From positions 5,982,001-6,046,000 of the forward strand of contig JAHRBC010000004.1 of assembly GCA_022702545.1 (NCBI GenBank): DNA of 64,000 nucleotides, written 5' to 3'. Below are positions 50,613 through 63,022 of this stretch, piece after piece. The notes under the pieces were generated by a model. It saw nothing but the letters and a program-made list of their open reading frames with translations, was not told the origin of the DNA and searched no databases. Position 1 is the first letter of the stretch. The number at the start of each line of letters is the position of its first letter. This stretch comes from Phycomyces nitens. Its lineage: Eukaryota; Mucoromycota; Mucoromycetes; Mucorales; Phycomycetaceae. Made by a program: the position numbers and the translations under genes.

Positions 50613-51575
50613 TTATTCTGTAATGTATGTTGGTTGAATGGGTAGAGTGGCCTTTAGTTGCTCTTCTTGTTCGTGTCGTCGTTCAAGACTAGCAATATCC
50701 TCCAGAGACGGAACTGATAAGGTGTGTTCGGTATGTGTCATGTGGAGAGGTTTATTGGCTACAGGCAATCGATATTGTCTTTGGCTGACAAACCGGGCAT
50801 AATGGATAATAAACTCTGCCTGACGCATTGTCTCGATAGCCTTTGCACTTCTTCGTGCTCGCACATAGTTTATTGCACGTCCAGCCGTCAAACACAGCCG
50901 GTTTTCTAACAGCCAGCAGCAAGCAAATAGACCAGCACGTCCGACTCCTAACAGGCATTTTTTTCTTTTTGTTCAGACCATATATATATATATATATATT
51001 TCCCTATGATCCACATTGTCCCTTTACCTCCTCTGCAGTGGGCAAGAACATTCTGTCCTTTTTGGATGTGTTTGTTGATATGCTGAATGGCTGTATATAC
51101 TTCTTCCAGCGTACCCGGACATCCACCTTCTGCCATTGGTAACCTGACGACCTCTAGATTGTGGTTTTGGGCTGCCTGGATATAATCTGGCCAAGAAGCA
51201 CCCAAGAAATCCAATTCATTGTCATCGAGACAGCTAGAGTAATAATACCACAAATAAATAATCGCAAATGCCAGCCGTCAGACCTTACCATACTATTGCT
51301 CCAATATTAAACGAAGCCATTCTCTCGAAATCCAAGTGCAGATCACGATTGATAGCTGCTCTCCCTCGGACGGGGCCCGACAGACGCACCTTTTTGCCAG
51401 GACAGGAACTAAGAGCCATATTGCCCCATACTATCATTGGCTCTGTGGAATCTGTGGTTGTTGCAGGAAGATTCGAGAGGTCATTGAGATCAAGATTGGG
51501 AGGTAAGGGAGCTTTGGAGAGGTAGGTCAAGGCTTCGAGAGGAATCATCCAACTAATGCTGCTCATGAAATACAT
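50613..51575 (-). CDS. CDKN3/KAP-like dual-specificity phosphatase
   Basis: Exons 51575-51289, 51233-51028 and 50947-50613 join in phase to about 275 residues. The P-loop reads VLAHCRGGVGRAG, a complete HCx5R signature, and the intron falls inside it (after HCRGG). An upstream acid-loop candidate is LPMAEGGCPGTLEEV. The preceding CCLDDNELDFLGASWPDYIQ fits the KAP-like subgroup, which removes the T-loop phosphate of CDK. The C-terminal tail of about 70 residues is unlike KAP. The start was taken at the first ATG of the exon; a further 5' exon is possible, since the window upstream has an open stretch (about 51760-51650) that I could not join in phase. Confidence 0.85.
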
Positions 51576-52593
51576 TAAGCTTGTGATCTAGAGGTGTACC
51601 AACAAAAAAAAAGTACACACACACACACAAGTACACATAACAATGATATTACTTTATAGGGTGGGTAATTGAAGTCTTTGGCTGGGTTCTGCTACTACAT
51701 GGTTTGGGGCCAGTGGTTGGTATGTTGACATCTGAGCAGGATAATGATTCTGTGGACATTATAGTATTTGATCTGTTATATTGTACTTGTCTTGTTGGTC
51801 TTTAGCAAAAAAAAAAGAGAGAGAGAGAGAGAGAAATAAGAAGAAGAAGAAGAAGAAGGAAAAGGATTTATATGTAGAGATACCCCCTTCTCTTCTCTTC
51901 TCCATCTCTTTGTCCTTCTCTTTCACCCACTCTCCGCATCATCTACAACATAACCAAATGGGGACTTGCTTGACCAATGGAAAAGGCAGTCCGACGTATG
52001 GATTCTGTAGTTCATTGGTGCGCTACTAGTTTTTTTTTTCTTATTTATTTTCCAATTTATACATGTATATATTTTATAGGTTTGTATTTTAATCCTATTT
52101 GGGCAGGTGACAGTAACCCACAGAGGCTAGTTACAAATCGGTTATTGTTATAAAGTTTATGTAGAATATTTTGGAAGCAACACTTTGAAATACGTCAGAA
52201 ATTCGAAAAAAGATGCCAGCAATTTAGCTTATTGATAGTGCTTGAATGCTTGTCAAGAGTTCAATCGCTTCTTCTTCTTTTTGTTTTTTTTTGGCCTTAT
52301 ACTCCTTGGAATATGATCATTACGGCGTCATCAAATATCCTACCAATCCATGGAGTTTGACAAACTATTGAGGTTCTTTGAAAAAAAAAATGCCAGTTAT
52401 TAAACGCCAAAAATAAAAAATAAAATAAATGGGTAAACATTCAAGCTCATTATAAAAGAGTAGTTTGTCCAACAAGCCTATATATTATATAGCTGTGACA
52501 TAAGCACATGAGGATTGGTATGAACCATAATCTCATTGCAAAGATATTAACCTTTATATACATCTCATACTCCAATCTAGTGTGTATTAATAT
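51576..52593. other. Intergenic region, no gene seen
   Basis: Contains (AC)n at about 51615-51630 and purine-rich GAGA/GAAGAA tracts (51812-51860). A 23-codon ORF at 51958 starts MGTCLTNGKG, which looks like a myristoylation context, but nothing supports a gene. Confidence 0.5.
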
Positions 52594-54779
52594 TTATTCG
52601 TTTATGAGATCTATCAATTGCTGTCTATTTTCCAGTGCTTCTTTCTGGGCGGCTTCCAAGACTGCTTCGATTGCCTTTACACCGTTGAAAATTGCTTTGA
52701 ACGGATCCTCGTCAGGAAGATTGGTGTTCTTTATGGATTCCTGGAGTCTTTGGTTGAGTAGTTGGTTGGTATAATACATCATCCATAGATTCCAGCAAAC
52801 TACCAATGTTATACCAAAAGCAAGGACGTGGTATGTGCTCATATTAGAAAGATCCGATCTTGTCTTTATCAGAGATACTATTGGCCGTGTCCAAGGACAA
52901 AGAAGATCTTTTATCCGTGGAATTGCCACATGGCTGTTGCGTTCTTCTCTGCTTAGACGATCCAATATCTCCTTGTTTTGAATATAAAGATAGATGGGGT
53001 CTCGTTTATCAATCACGTCTGAAATCAAAGAAAATACTCTCTTCATTTGATCGATTATTTCCTTGTAGATAATTGCTTTAAATAGCAACAGAAATATATA
53101 TATATATTAGCAGCCTATTTGCCAAGTCTTTTTGTACACTCACAGCTCCCAAGACTATTAGAAAGAAATTGGACATCGATGGTTATCCGGAGATTGACCC
53201 GCGTAGAATCCGTCTTTCGAATACATGTCCGTGTCCTTAATTCAAATGTGCATCCCCAAGAACTCTTGTGATAGGTTGTTGTGGCCTCTATTGCGACATG
53301 GCTATCCATGTCTGAGTGTAGAGTTTTGCTGGTGGAACTATAGTTGGGTTCTGAATGATAATGACCAACGGAATGGTTTAGTAATCATATCAAAAGGTTT
53401 CTTCAATTGATCGTTAGGGTACTTGCCTTTGGGTATTTGAAAGCTAGAGTCTTTTTGTGCTTTTTCTGGTTTAATTTTCATAAAGATTTTAGTCCAAGAA
53501 TATTATTATTATTATGAAACTGCTAATTAATTACCTCTATGTCTCTGGTCAAAGTAATTCTTTAGGAAATCAGTTTCAAAGAAAAGTTTGTATGTTGTTT
53601 CTACGGTACTGGAAAAGGACTGGTCCAGAACGACGATGTTGTAGGGACTCTCATTAGAGATACATTCACATGTACTGGGATAATAGCTCGAGACGAGCGT
53701 GACAGTAGAGGCTATTGATCTGGATAATAAACTCTTGGGTGAATATGATTGGTCGCCAAGCAACTCTTGTCTTTCATCTTGTGAATCAGGCAAATGTTTG
53801 GTGTCTTTTGGCAAGGGAAGTTCTTGGTGTCCAATTGGTGGTACTTCAATGGTATCTAGTGTGGCTTGATCATCAAAGTCATTACATTCGTCCTCGGCTG
53901 GTAGACTTTTTATAATTTCTGGCAATTGATGAAGTTTCCAGAGTTTAATCATTAGTTCAAAGGTTTGATCCCGGAATAAAAGCGAGGCAAACACATGCTG
54001 TATATATATAAAAAAAAAAGAGTAGACATAGACAGGGTTTAGAATGGATCTTGGAGCTCATTAGGACAAGCATTCGATTACTTGCATCAGCATTAAAGGT
54101 ACTTATAGACAGGCCATTGGGAATAATCCGGGCAGTCTTTCTTTTCTTTATGTCTTTGATTTCAGTAAAGGCCATGACAAGCTATATTCAAATAGTATAG
54201 TTTAACACCAATATATTGACCATACAACTCCAAAAAATATATATATAAAAAACAAGAGGCTTACGGTTGTCACCCAGCCAAAGATGTTTGATCTAAAGCA
54301 GATGTGGTGCTCAGAGACATAGATATGGCCTTGATGCAGAATCTCCTTTTGAATGGCGCATTTATATACTAGGAAACGCGTGATGTTAGGCCATTTGATC
54401 TTTCAATGAGATTACCCTTACCATCAATAAGATGATCGTTCATAGGCACGCTACGGAACAGTGAATGAAAGGTATGGTTTGATTTGGCAGATGAAGGAGT
54501 ATATCCTCCAAGAAGCATGGGTATATGTGTGTGGTTATCAGAGACGGAGATGTGGGATTGTGATGAGCTATCACTGCTAACCGATTGTGCATAGCATTGA
54601 TCTCTTTGGACGGTAAACAGACAAGATAGATCTAACCGAGTGCGACTCTTATGTCCTGCCTGGAGAAGATTATCAGAGAGAGAAGAGGTATCTTTGGGAA
54701 CTTGAACTGCTATGGTTGGGACACTGACACTGCGATGGTGACCTTTAATGAATACTTGAAGGGAGTTCTTGTCTGACAT
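52594..54779 (-). CDS. GRAM-VASt (Lam/Ysp-type) sterol transfer protein, paralog A
   Basis: Seven exons join in phase (54779-54422, 54368-54265, 54181-54086, 53997-53535, 53465-53427, 53350-53144, 53075-52594) to about 582 residues. Order: disordered N-terminus; GRAM domain (FHSLFRSVPMNDHLID, VYKCAIQKEILHQGHIYVS, FRSNIFGWVTT, then FASLLFRDQTFELMIKLW); linker; VASt domain (VVLDQSFSSTVETTYKLFFE and SSWGCTFELRTRTCIRK); membrane span (YHVLAFGITLVVCWNLWMMY); C-terminal helix. Lam proteins move sterol at ER-plasma membrane contacts. Introns 3 (GAT|GCAAGT, 54085) and 5 (AAG|GCAAGT, 53426) have GC donors. A paralog in the same orientation lies 2 kb upstream of its start. Confidence 0.92.
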
Positions 54780-56802
54780 GTTTGATTTGTAATTGACCGA
54801 GGATAGAGAAGTGTATGTATGTATATATATATGCATACAATGTTATTATCTTGTGGCTTTATATGTTTTAATAGTTTTGCCAAGAGATACCTAGATTCGG
54901 TGGTTGAACTTTGATGACAAGAATTCCAAATGAAATCTGACATACTTGGCTTACAATTCACTTGATCCACATTGGGCATGCTTAACATTGATGGTTATAT
55001 AGAGCAATGTCAATCCTTGTAAGCCATACTGTTGTGGACCAAATAGAACAAAAAAAAGAAGAAGAAGAAAAGAGGGAGGTATCAAGACACCATGTCTTGA
55101 AATATAAATAGCAGCTAGTAATTCCACACCTCTTTAGATGCAATTCTTGACTGCCCTTGTTATATTATTGCCCTGTGGGACCATTTGTGCTTCTTGGACC
55201 CCTGTTACAACATCTTCAAGAGATCAAATATGACCAAGGCTCGAATGGATAACAAATACATTGGCTGGTTTGGATCTATACCATGTCACACCAACTTTAT
55301 AAAGTTAAACATCCATATTTCTAAACTGAGAATATCTTGGTCTAAAAATACAATAAAATCTCAACACGTTCTACACGGTACGCATTTCCCTCAATGATAC
55401 ATTTCCTCCTGGCACTCTTGTGAGATCTCTACAAAGCAATAAAAACTAGCAATTATTTTCTCTAAAATGAATGTCATGAGTGTCTGGGTAGATCAGCCAT
55501 ATGTCTACCAAACACTCTGGCCAATCATATCTTAACGTAATATATTGATAATTAAAGGAAAATAGTGCTCTTGTATATTCTATTCATTTAATTGAATATT
55601 GTAACATGCAGATTCAAGCATCACTTTTATTGACGGTATTGGAATGCAATCCCAACAGCCATTATTTTTCATAGTGGCTTCTTTAAACCAAAAAATAGAG
55701 AGAGAGAGCAATAGGATATAGTTCTCAAATATTCAGGCACATTTCAAAAATAAATAAATAAAAAGTAGAATAATATTCTGGTCAATCGGAAAGTTTTGGC
55801 TGTTTTCCAGAACATTCATTGGCCACAGAAGCATCGATTGAACCTAATTGTATCATATTTATTTTACCATTAGCCCAAAAGATATACTACCATTAGAGAG
55901 AAAAAACCCCAAAATTGTGCAAAATAAAACATTGGGAATACTGAATGACCAGCATCCTTTACATGCAACAGATCCATTGTTAAACAAGAGCCCATCTGCC
56001 AAGATATTGCGCCAAGGGTTGGTGTCTTTATATGAAAGCATTGAGCCAAAGAATACTGCCTCAGCCCAATTTCTGTTGTTATTGTGTATACTACCTCTGT
56101 TGTGTAATATATATATATTTGGTGATAAAACAAGAATCTTTGTGTTCAGAGACGGATATTTGGCAACTTTTTATTTATATTCTTGACTTGACCACAAAGT
56201 GCGTATTGGCAAATTCAAAAAGGGACTTGTACAATGCACTGAATGTTTCCTTTATATCGATAATGGAAAGAGCTGCTGCCAATTTGTCCTAGTTGAATTA
56301 AACTCTTTGCCAAGATTTGTATATATTCTTGGTATATTCTGTTTGTAAACTCACAAATATATATATATATTTATCCATTATGTCATATAGACAGACAATA
56401 AATAAAATGAGTTCAAGTATTAATATATTAAACAAGGTGATTTTAATATGTAAATATTGTGATGCTTAAACAGGTCTTGACAACCAAAAACGTATTACAG
56501 CCAATTCGTAAATCTCTTGTGACTCTTATTCCTGGCTGTTGGTTTACTATTGCCTAATTTGGTAAGAAATATATATACCCTATAAATCGGTCAGCTTTTA
56601 CACACAAATTAGGCACTCCGTCATCTCGGATTCCCGTCATTCCTGGATTTTACTTAATCAGGTAATTTGGTTTGCCTGGGTCAGACAAAGTTGTTTTCTT
56701 TTGATGGTAATATTTATATATGTATATATATTTTTTGTTTCTTTGAAATAAAGTATGTATATGTATGTATATGTAAAGCTGTATGAATCTAAGGTACACT
56801 AT
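54780..56802. other. Spacer between tandem Lam paralogs
   Basis: About 2 kb with no supportable gene. An ORF near 55848-56183 (with KDILPLERKNPKIVQNKTLG) and another at 55185-55394 look weakly coding but have no start context, partner exon or known motif; they could be relics. A GAGAGA run at 55700 and TA tracts near 56105 and 56360 occur. Confidence 0.5.
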
Positions 56803-59150
56803 TTAAATATTTACAAGGTTGATCAATTGCTGCTTTTGATCCCAAGCATCTCTCTGGAGAACATCCAGCATATTCTCAATCGATTTAAGGTTTTCCTGGG
56901 CCCATTCAAGAGAAGAATCGTGGTGGGAAACATGGTTCTCGATTGACAATGGTGGCATTACCTGGTCAACAAGTACATGTATACGGTATGCCAGCCAAAT
57001 ATGCCAGCACACAATCAACACCATTGCAAGGGAAATGAGCTGGGATCTGTTTAGATTTAGTCGCAGACTACGTATTGACCCAACAAGACTTGCGCATGTT
57101 CCCACCATCGAAAGAACCGAATGTGCAAGAGAATACGCTGCTCTTCTTGTCCGTGACATTTCTGCCACTCGGCGCCTTTCACTTTCATTTTCTAGGCGGT
57201 TCAAGAGGTCCTGATCTGCTGTATAGGCGCGTACCATGTTTGGTTTTTCCAGCAGGACAGACAGATCCCCGAATACCGAAGTTAGGCTTTCTGTCACTGA
57301 CCTCTCGATTATAGCTTTTTTTTTTGGAAGATAGTTAGTGATATATATACCTTGTGAATTGTTGACTTACAGCTGACAAGCCCGCTTGGAATAAACTTGG
57401 TTTTGAATGTGATTTTGACTTGAACCCGGAAAGGATCGATTTGGCGGATGCAGGTCCTTGTCTTGACCACAAAGATGGACCCCATTGAAGCCTGTGGGGT
57501 CCTTGTCGAAGTGGCCACTGCTACATGGGTAGGCATGTGGCGATGTATAATTTGGTTTGTAGAACTACACTGGACACCTGTGGGTAATTTGTACAGATTC
57601 TCTCGTCGACCATGTACCCATTTGCCCATCTTGACATCTTTTGAATTGTGATTAACCTCGGTTGATTGAATTGACAGCCACTATACCTTTCTGATTTTCC
57701 TTTTTCTCCAAGTAGTTCTTCATAAAGTCGCTATCAAACAGGATCCTGTACATCGTTTCCACTGTTCCAGCAAACGTGTGATCGAGTGCGACCATTGGAT
57801 AGGGTTCTCGCTTTGTGCTACATATACACGTATCTGGCAGGACTGAGGTGGCTGGAGGATTCTGCAGTGGACCTGGGACAGGGGTAGAAGGAGGGAGGAT
57901 GTTGAAGAGGAATGAAGAGTTTGGATTCTCGGGTGCCAATGAACCAGTTGTATCATTGGGCTCTAGAGGGGTTACTGCTGTGTCGCTTTTGCCTTGGTTA
58001 CTGGCACCTAGAAACAAATTGTGCTTCTGGGATTGGTTTTGAGACTGGATCTGGGGCTGGGGCTGAGCAGAAATGTTCTCCAACGATGAAGTGATACTCC
58101 GTCCAATTATCTCTGTGTTGCTGATGGTGCTGGTGCTTGTATTCATCATTGTGGATACCTCATAGTCATGGTTGTCGTCATACACAGAGGCATTGTCCTC
58201 CTGAACAGTCTGATCAACGTCTTGCATGGGCTGGTGAAGTTTCCATAGCTTAATCAGGAGTTCGTAAGTTTCGTCTCTGAACAAGAGTGAGGCAAAGACA
58301 TGCTACACAGATTAAAAATAATAATAATATTATTATTATTTTTGGTATTGAGCTTGTTTGTTCTACAAATCAATGTTATTCAATACTTACGTCTGCACCA
58401 ATCGTGCTTATGGTTAACCCGTTGGGAATAATACGGGCCGTCATCCTCTTTTCAATGGCTGTGATCTCTGTGAATGCCAAGACAAGCTGCAATCAAATAA
58501 ATAAATAGTGAGTGAGTGAGTGAGTGAGTGAGGATTCAACACACACACACACGCGCTGTCATCCCAAGCTTACAGTAGTGACCCAGCCAAAGATGTTGGA
58601 TTTAAAGCAGACATGGTGCTCAGACACATAAAGATGGCCTTGGTTCAATATGTCTTTGTGGATTGCGCACTTGTATACTAGAATAATGGCCATGAGATCG
58701 ATTGTCAATGATTTAAAGATGCTTACTGTCTACCAGACGATCCTCTGCAGGCACACTGCGAAAAAGGGTATGAAAGTCTTTGTTGGACTTTTCAGAGGCA
58801 GGACTACAGCCTCCCAAGAGGGTCTCTCCGGTAAGAGCAGCGTCAGTAGTGCAGGTATCGAGATGGGTTGTGCTGGTGTTTCCTGGTGGCAAACTGCGCC
58901 GCTTGTCGTCTTCTTGGGCGACTTCTGCGTTGGTATGCTTCTTGTGTCGAAATGATCCCGAGATGCTTTTGCGATGATGTTTTTTGGTGTCTGTGGTGTC
59001 GAGTATACGTGCGTCATTGACGGTTAATCGGTCCTGAAGACTGTTGGATGAAGGTCTGGAGTTCAGCTTAGGTAGGTTGGGGTTGGCTGGGCTGCTTGAG
59101 CTACGATCGCGACCAGGAATATGTGTGTGAAGAAGGTCAGTATCAGCCAT
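56803..59150 (-). CDS. GRAM-VASt (Lam/Ysp-type) sterol transfer protein, paralog B
   Basis: Six exons join in phase (59150-58727, 58677-58574, 58486-58391, 58302-57687, 57637-57371, 57314-56803) to about 672 residues. Exons 2 and 3 have exactly the same lengths (104 and 96 nt) as in paralog A. GRAM: FHTLFRSVPAEDRLVD, IYKCAIHKDILNQGHLYVS, FKSNIFGWVTT, FASLLFRDETYELLIKLW. VASt: MVALDHTFAGTVETMYRILF, MGSIFVVKTRTCIRQIDPF. Membrane span: SLAMVLIVCWHIWLAYRIHV. The GRAM-VASt linker is longer and Gln/Pro-rich. It lacks the intron that splits paralog A between its exons 5 and 6, and at the intron after exon 3 it has an ordinary GAC|GTAAGT donor. Confidence 0.92.
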
Positions 59151-59642
59151 TTGGACGTATTGTTTGAGAGCAAGAAGTAGAGAGAGAAAAGGGAACAAGG
59201 GGAATTTATAAAGGCTAGAAAATGGTTGCTGAGCAAATATATCTATATATTCTTATGCTTGTTTCCCTTTATGTCTTGCTGTATTAACCGATTAAAGGTC
59301 AGAGGAAATCCAGGCGGGAAAATAGTTGGGCCGTCTTGCCATGCTTACCGGCTTCCACATGTCATATTACACATTGCATATCACACTGGACATTTTATGG
59401 CAAAAAAAAACCGACCCAAATTGATGGCGTCAGGATACTAATTGTACTTTGGTGATACCTCTTTACAGCATAAACATTGCTATGTCTGGCCCTAATGGCC
59501 TATGATATGTGGTACAGGCACGGTTTAATATTGTGCTCCAGATCGGCCGGGAAACAGGCAGCTCTTGTTGCCGGATTTCTTTAATTGGCCAATGTGTCTT
59601 TTTGGATTATATTAGTGTCAAAAAGTTTATTTTCATTATTAC

Positions 59643-59688
<46 letters not shown>

Positions 59689-59728
59689 TTTCATTTAATG
59701 GTTTAGGCTCATGGCTGCCAGGTGAAGA
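59151..59728. other. Intergenic region with TTA array
   Basis: A pure TTA/ATT array runs about 59645-59690; no gene supported. Confidence 0.6.
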
Positions 59729-62205
59729 TTACAGATAGCCTTGGCCACCAAGGTCAATTAGACTAAACAGCTTACGATAGAGGAATCTATAGACCCAGAC
59801 ATTGCCTCTTAGACGGCGTATGTCGACAATGTACAGGTGAGGAAGATTACGGAAACGACATACTTCCACAATAAACCGTATCTCCTCCCCACCGTCAAAT
59901 GCAGGGTCCCCATAGACAGGCTCCATGTCAGTTTGTGGCTGTGAGTCGGCCAGGACTGGAATGCGCACTTTGCGACGGGTGCATTTGAGGCAGTATTGGC
60001 TATCATACCTCACCTCAATTCCTAGGGCCTTGAGAGTCTTTTCCAGACTGGCCATGATTTCTGCTGGGGACCTAGAGGACAGACCGTCTCGATCAATCGC
60101 ACCCTCGTGGATACGCAGGTTGGCGACATGGGGCTCCACTGCTGTGTCTGGAGAACTATACGAACATAGTCCTTGGACAGAGTAGGATCCTGTGGTGGGA
60201 GATTGTGCTGTACAGACCTGGCCATCCATAGTCTGTCGCCGGTCTTTACCTAATGAAAAACGATGGCTATGATAAGCAGTCATTCTACAGTGATGTCTGC
60301 CTGCCTACCTCTTGACTTGCGCTTTATCCAGGCCATGACCTTTTGGCCTGGTCCCTTTTTGGCCTTATTGTCTAGCCAGGCTGTCTGGGCAGAAGACGGA
60401 TCAATGGAGGGAATCCATGAATGACGTTTGGCTGTAGGACTGCGTTGCCACTCCATTCCGTGGCGAGCTTCCGGTTCGGTTAATATAAGCCGCTCTGGGA
60501 CTGTGCGGAGAGTACCTAGGGGGCTGTTGAGATGTGTAGGATCTTGAGACAAAGACTGGTCTGGAGGCTGGAGGGACCTTTGATCATCCAGCTGGTTGGA
60601 GCTCTGAGGAAGGGTTCGACTGCATATACTTGTCATCCACCGAGAATTCTGTCGAGAGAAGGCTGATGAGACAGTCTCTGGGGGATGATATTCGATGGCA
60701 GACAGACGCTTGTCCGTTGGGTCTTGTTTTGATTTGACAAAGCTAAAGAGGTCTGAGGCGCGATTCTTGTGCTTTGGACGAGTCTTTTCGGCCGGAATAT
60801 TCGTCACGTTTGTGTGGGATTGCTCGGCACAAGAGCCTTTTCCGGGCCGGTCTTGGGAACTAGTGTCAATTAGCCCTGGATCTGGCAGCAATATCCGAGG
60901 TTGTGGACGGATGGTCAGCATAGGCCTCGTACTTGGTTCGTTGGGCACTTGAATATCAGTTGGACTGCTGGGGTCTGGAAGAAAGAGATGGCGATGGGCT
61001 GCCAGCCAGGGATGGGTGATGATGGACTGCAGGGACGACCGTTTGACAGGGTCAGGGACAAGCATCTTTTGGAGCAGATCCTGGGCATCTGGACCAACAT
61101 GGACCGGAAAAGACAGTTGTGTGGATAGAATGTAGCGATAGAGAAGATTGATGTTGTTGCCCTTTGGATTGGCAGGATCGTCGTCAAAGGGAAGGTAGCC
61201 GCAGAGCATGGCATACAGGATCACTCCACAGGACCAGATGTCGACGGCCGATCCGGTATAGAGTCCGTCTGTCACCACCAGCTCGGGTGCAGCATAGCAG
61301 GGCGATCCACAAGAGGTGGCCATTAGATCGTCATCGTCTTCAAACTGATTTGCAAAGCCAAAATCCGTGACAATCACATTCCGGTTGCGGTCAAGCAAAA
61401 GATTTTCCTTTAAACAGCTAAGGCCATGTTAATTGGCGTTGTCCAGAAGATTAGGGTCGTGCAGGACCACAAACATCTTACCAACTTGAGGTCTCGGTGG
61501 ACAATCTTCTTTTGGTGCATGTACTGGACACTGCTTATCAGCTGGGCAAACAGCCGTTGGGCGTCCTTCTCTTTAAGGTACCGGTGGGCAAAGATGTATT
61601 CAAATAGCTCGCCGCCTAAACGGAACAATTGAAGTACGTGTAAGGACCATGCTTCTTATTTTGGCCATTTATGCTTACCCGACGCATATTCCAAAATGAT
61701 TCCGATATATTTATCGGTCTCAACCACATGCATCAGTTTGACAATGAAAGGGTGGTCGAGGGACTACAATGGGTCAGTATACCTCTTTATCTGTGTCCAT
61801 TTACCTTTAGTATGGCCACCTCGCGCTCAATCTTATTGGCTCGACACGTGCTATCTACCGTATTCTTCTTTATAAGCTTGACAGCGACCTAAGAGCACAA
61901 TAGATGAGCCTCATGCATGCACATCTACCAAATATGGGAATATCCCAGATAAATAGCCATAGCCCAATATTGTATATGCACAGACCATAAATAGAACATC
62001 TTCTTTACACCACACATACCTCTTGGCCGGTCTCGATATGCATGCCTAATTTGACTTTGCCGAATTCTCCTTCTCCAAGAGTGCGCAATAGCAGATAGGG
62101 TCCTAGTCTGTTTTGTCTTCTTTGGCTGGAGCGAGGGACGAGGTTGGACTGAGGATTTGATTTTGAGTCTTTTTGGGCTGTCTGAAGAGAATTAGATTCC
62201 AACAT
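59729..62205 (-). CDS. KIN4/SNF1-type Ser/Thr protein kinase with C-terminal KA1 domain
   Basis: Six exons join in phase (62205-62020, 61888-61805, 61763-61679, 61615-61482, 61407-60309, 60249-59729) to about 702 residues. The kinase is complete: [12 protein letters not shown] loop, VAVKLIKK (ATP-binding Lys), [42 protein letters not shown], and the activation loop [14 protein letters not shown] long disordered linker follows (about residues 310-530). The last 100 residues form a KA1 domain ([49 protein letters not shown]), which binds acidic membrane lipids. The combination fits fungal Kin4/Ppk-type or MARK-like kinases acting at the cortex in polarity or mitotic-exit control. The exact ortholog cannot be fixed by eye. 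Confidence 0.93.
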
Positions 62206-63022
62206 GAGTGCAATATATTAAATTATCAAGCTATTATTATAAAGTTATTATTATTATTATTAGGAATAGAAATAAAAAGTGTATATTTCAAATAAATAAA
62301 TAAAAAGCAAGGCCAGAAAAGAAGAAGAAGAAAAGAAAAGAAAAAAGAAAAAGAGCAAGTACAAATCTATACACTTTTATAAACCAACAAACAAGGGGAC
62401 GTGCAGGGAGGTCTCTTGTCGTAATGCTATATAGACGCAAGACAATTGTTTCATATTTGTACTAATTGGATTTTTTTTATATTTATTTATTTTTGGTTTT
62501 CTTCATTGGCGCTTCTATCCATGCCTGGACGATTTGGATTTTATCTTTGCACAAAAACCCAACCGAAAATGTATATAAAAAAAAGGTTGTAAACAGGGGA
62601 TAGGCAGGACTTTGAGGGGATGGTAGTGAAGAAGCAAATCAGAAAGGCTTCTCTCTGAACCTGTTGGGGGAATCAATCACTGCTCATGTTATTCATATCA
62701 TGTACAAAGCCTCCCTTTGATTGTGCTGGTTTGCCTAGCATCACAAACCAATTAAATGTCTAAAGAGAAGCGACATCTGCGCTTGTCCAACAAGGTTGTA
62801 CCTTGCAGATCTCCCAAGCGTCATATTAGGCACAACTGACTACAATATACAAAAACCACAAACCTGCCCGTATGTTTAATACCATTCTCAAAGTTTATAT
62901 ATTCTTTATTGGTTTCTAGGGCAGAGTAGCTGTTTAACCTATGAATACAAGCAAGTAAACCAATACAAACCCCCCCTCTATCTATTTATCTATCTCTCTC
63001 CTATATCTATCTCCTGTGGCTT
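62206..63022. other. Intergenic region, no gene seen
   Basis: A/T-rich, with TTA units near 62240-62262, a GAAGAA/AAAAGA purine stretch (62319-62355) and CTAT repeats (62980-63010). No gene supported. Confidence 0.6.

Noticed and set aside
51650..51765. Extra 5' exon for the KAP-like phosphatase (starting MSTESLSCSDVN)
   Set aside because: The open stretch starts with a good ATG, but its only usable donor gives the wrong phase for the next acceptor.
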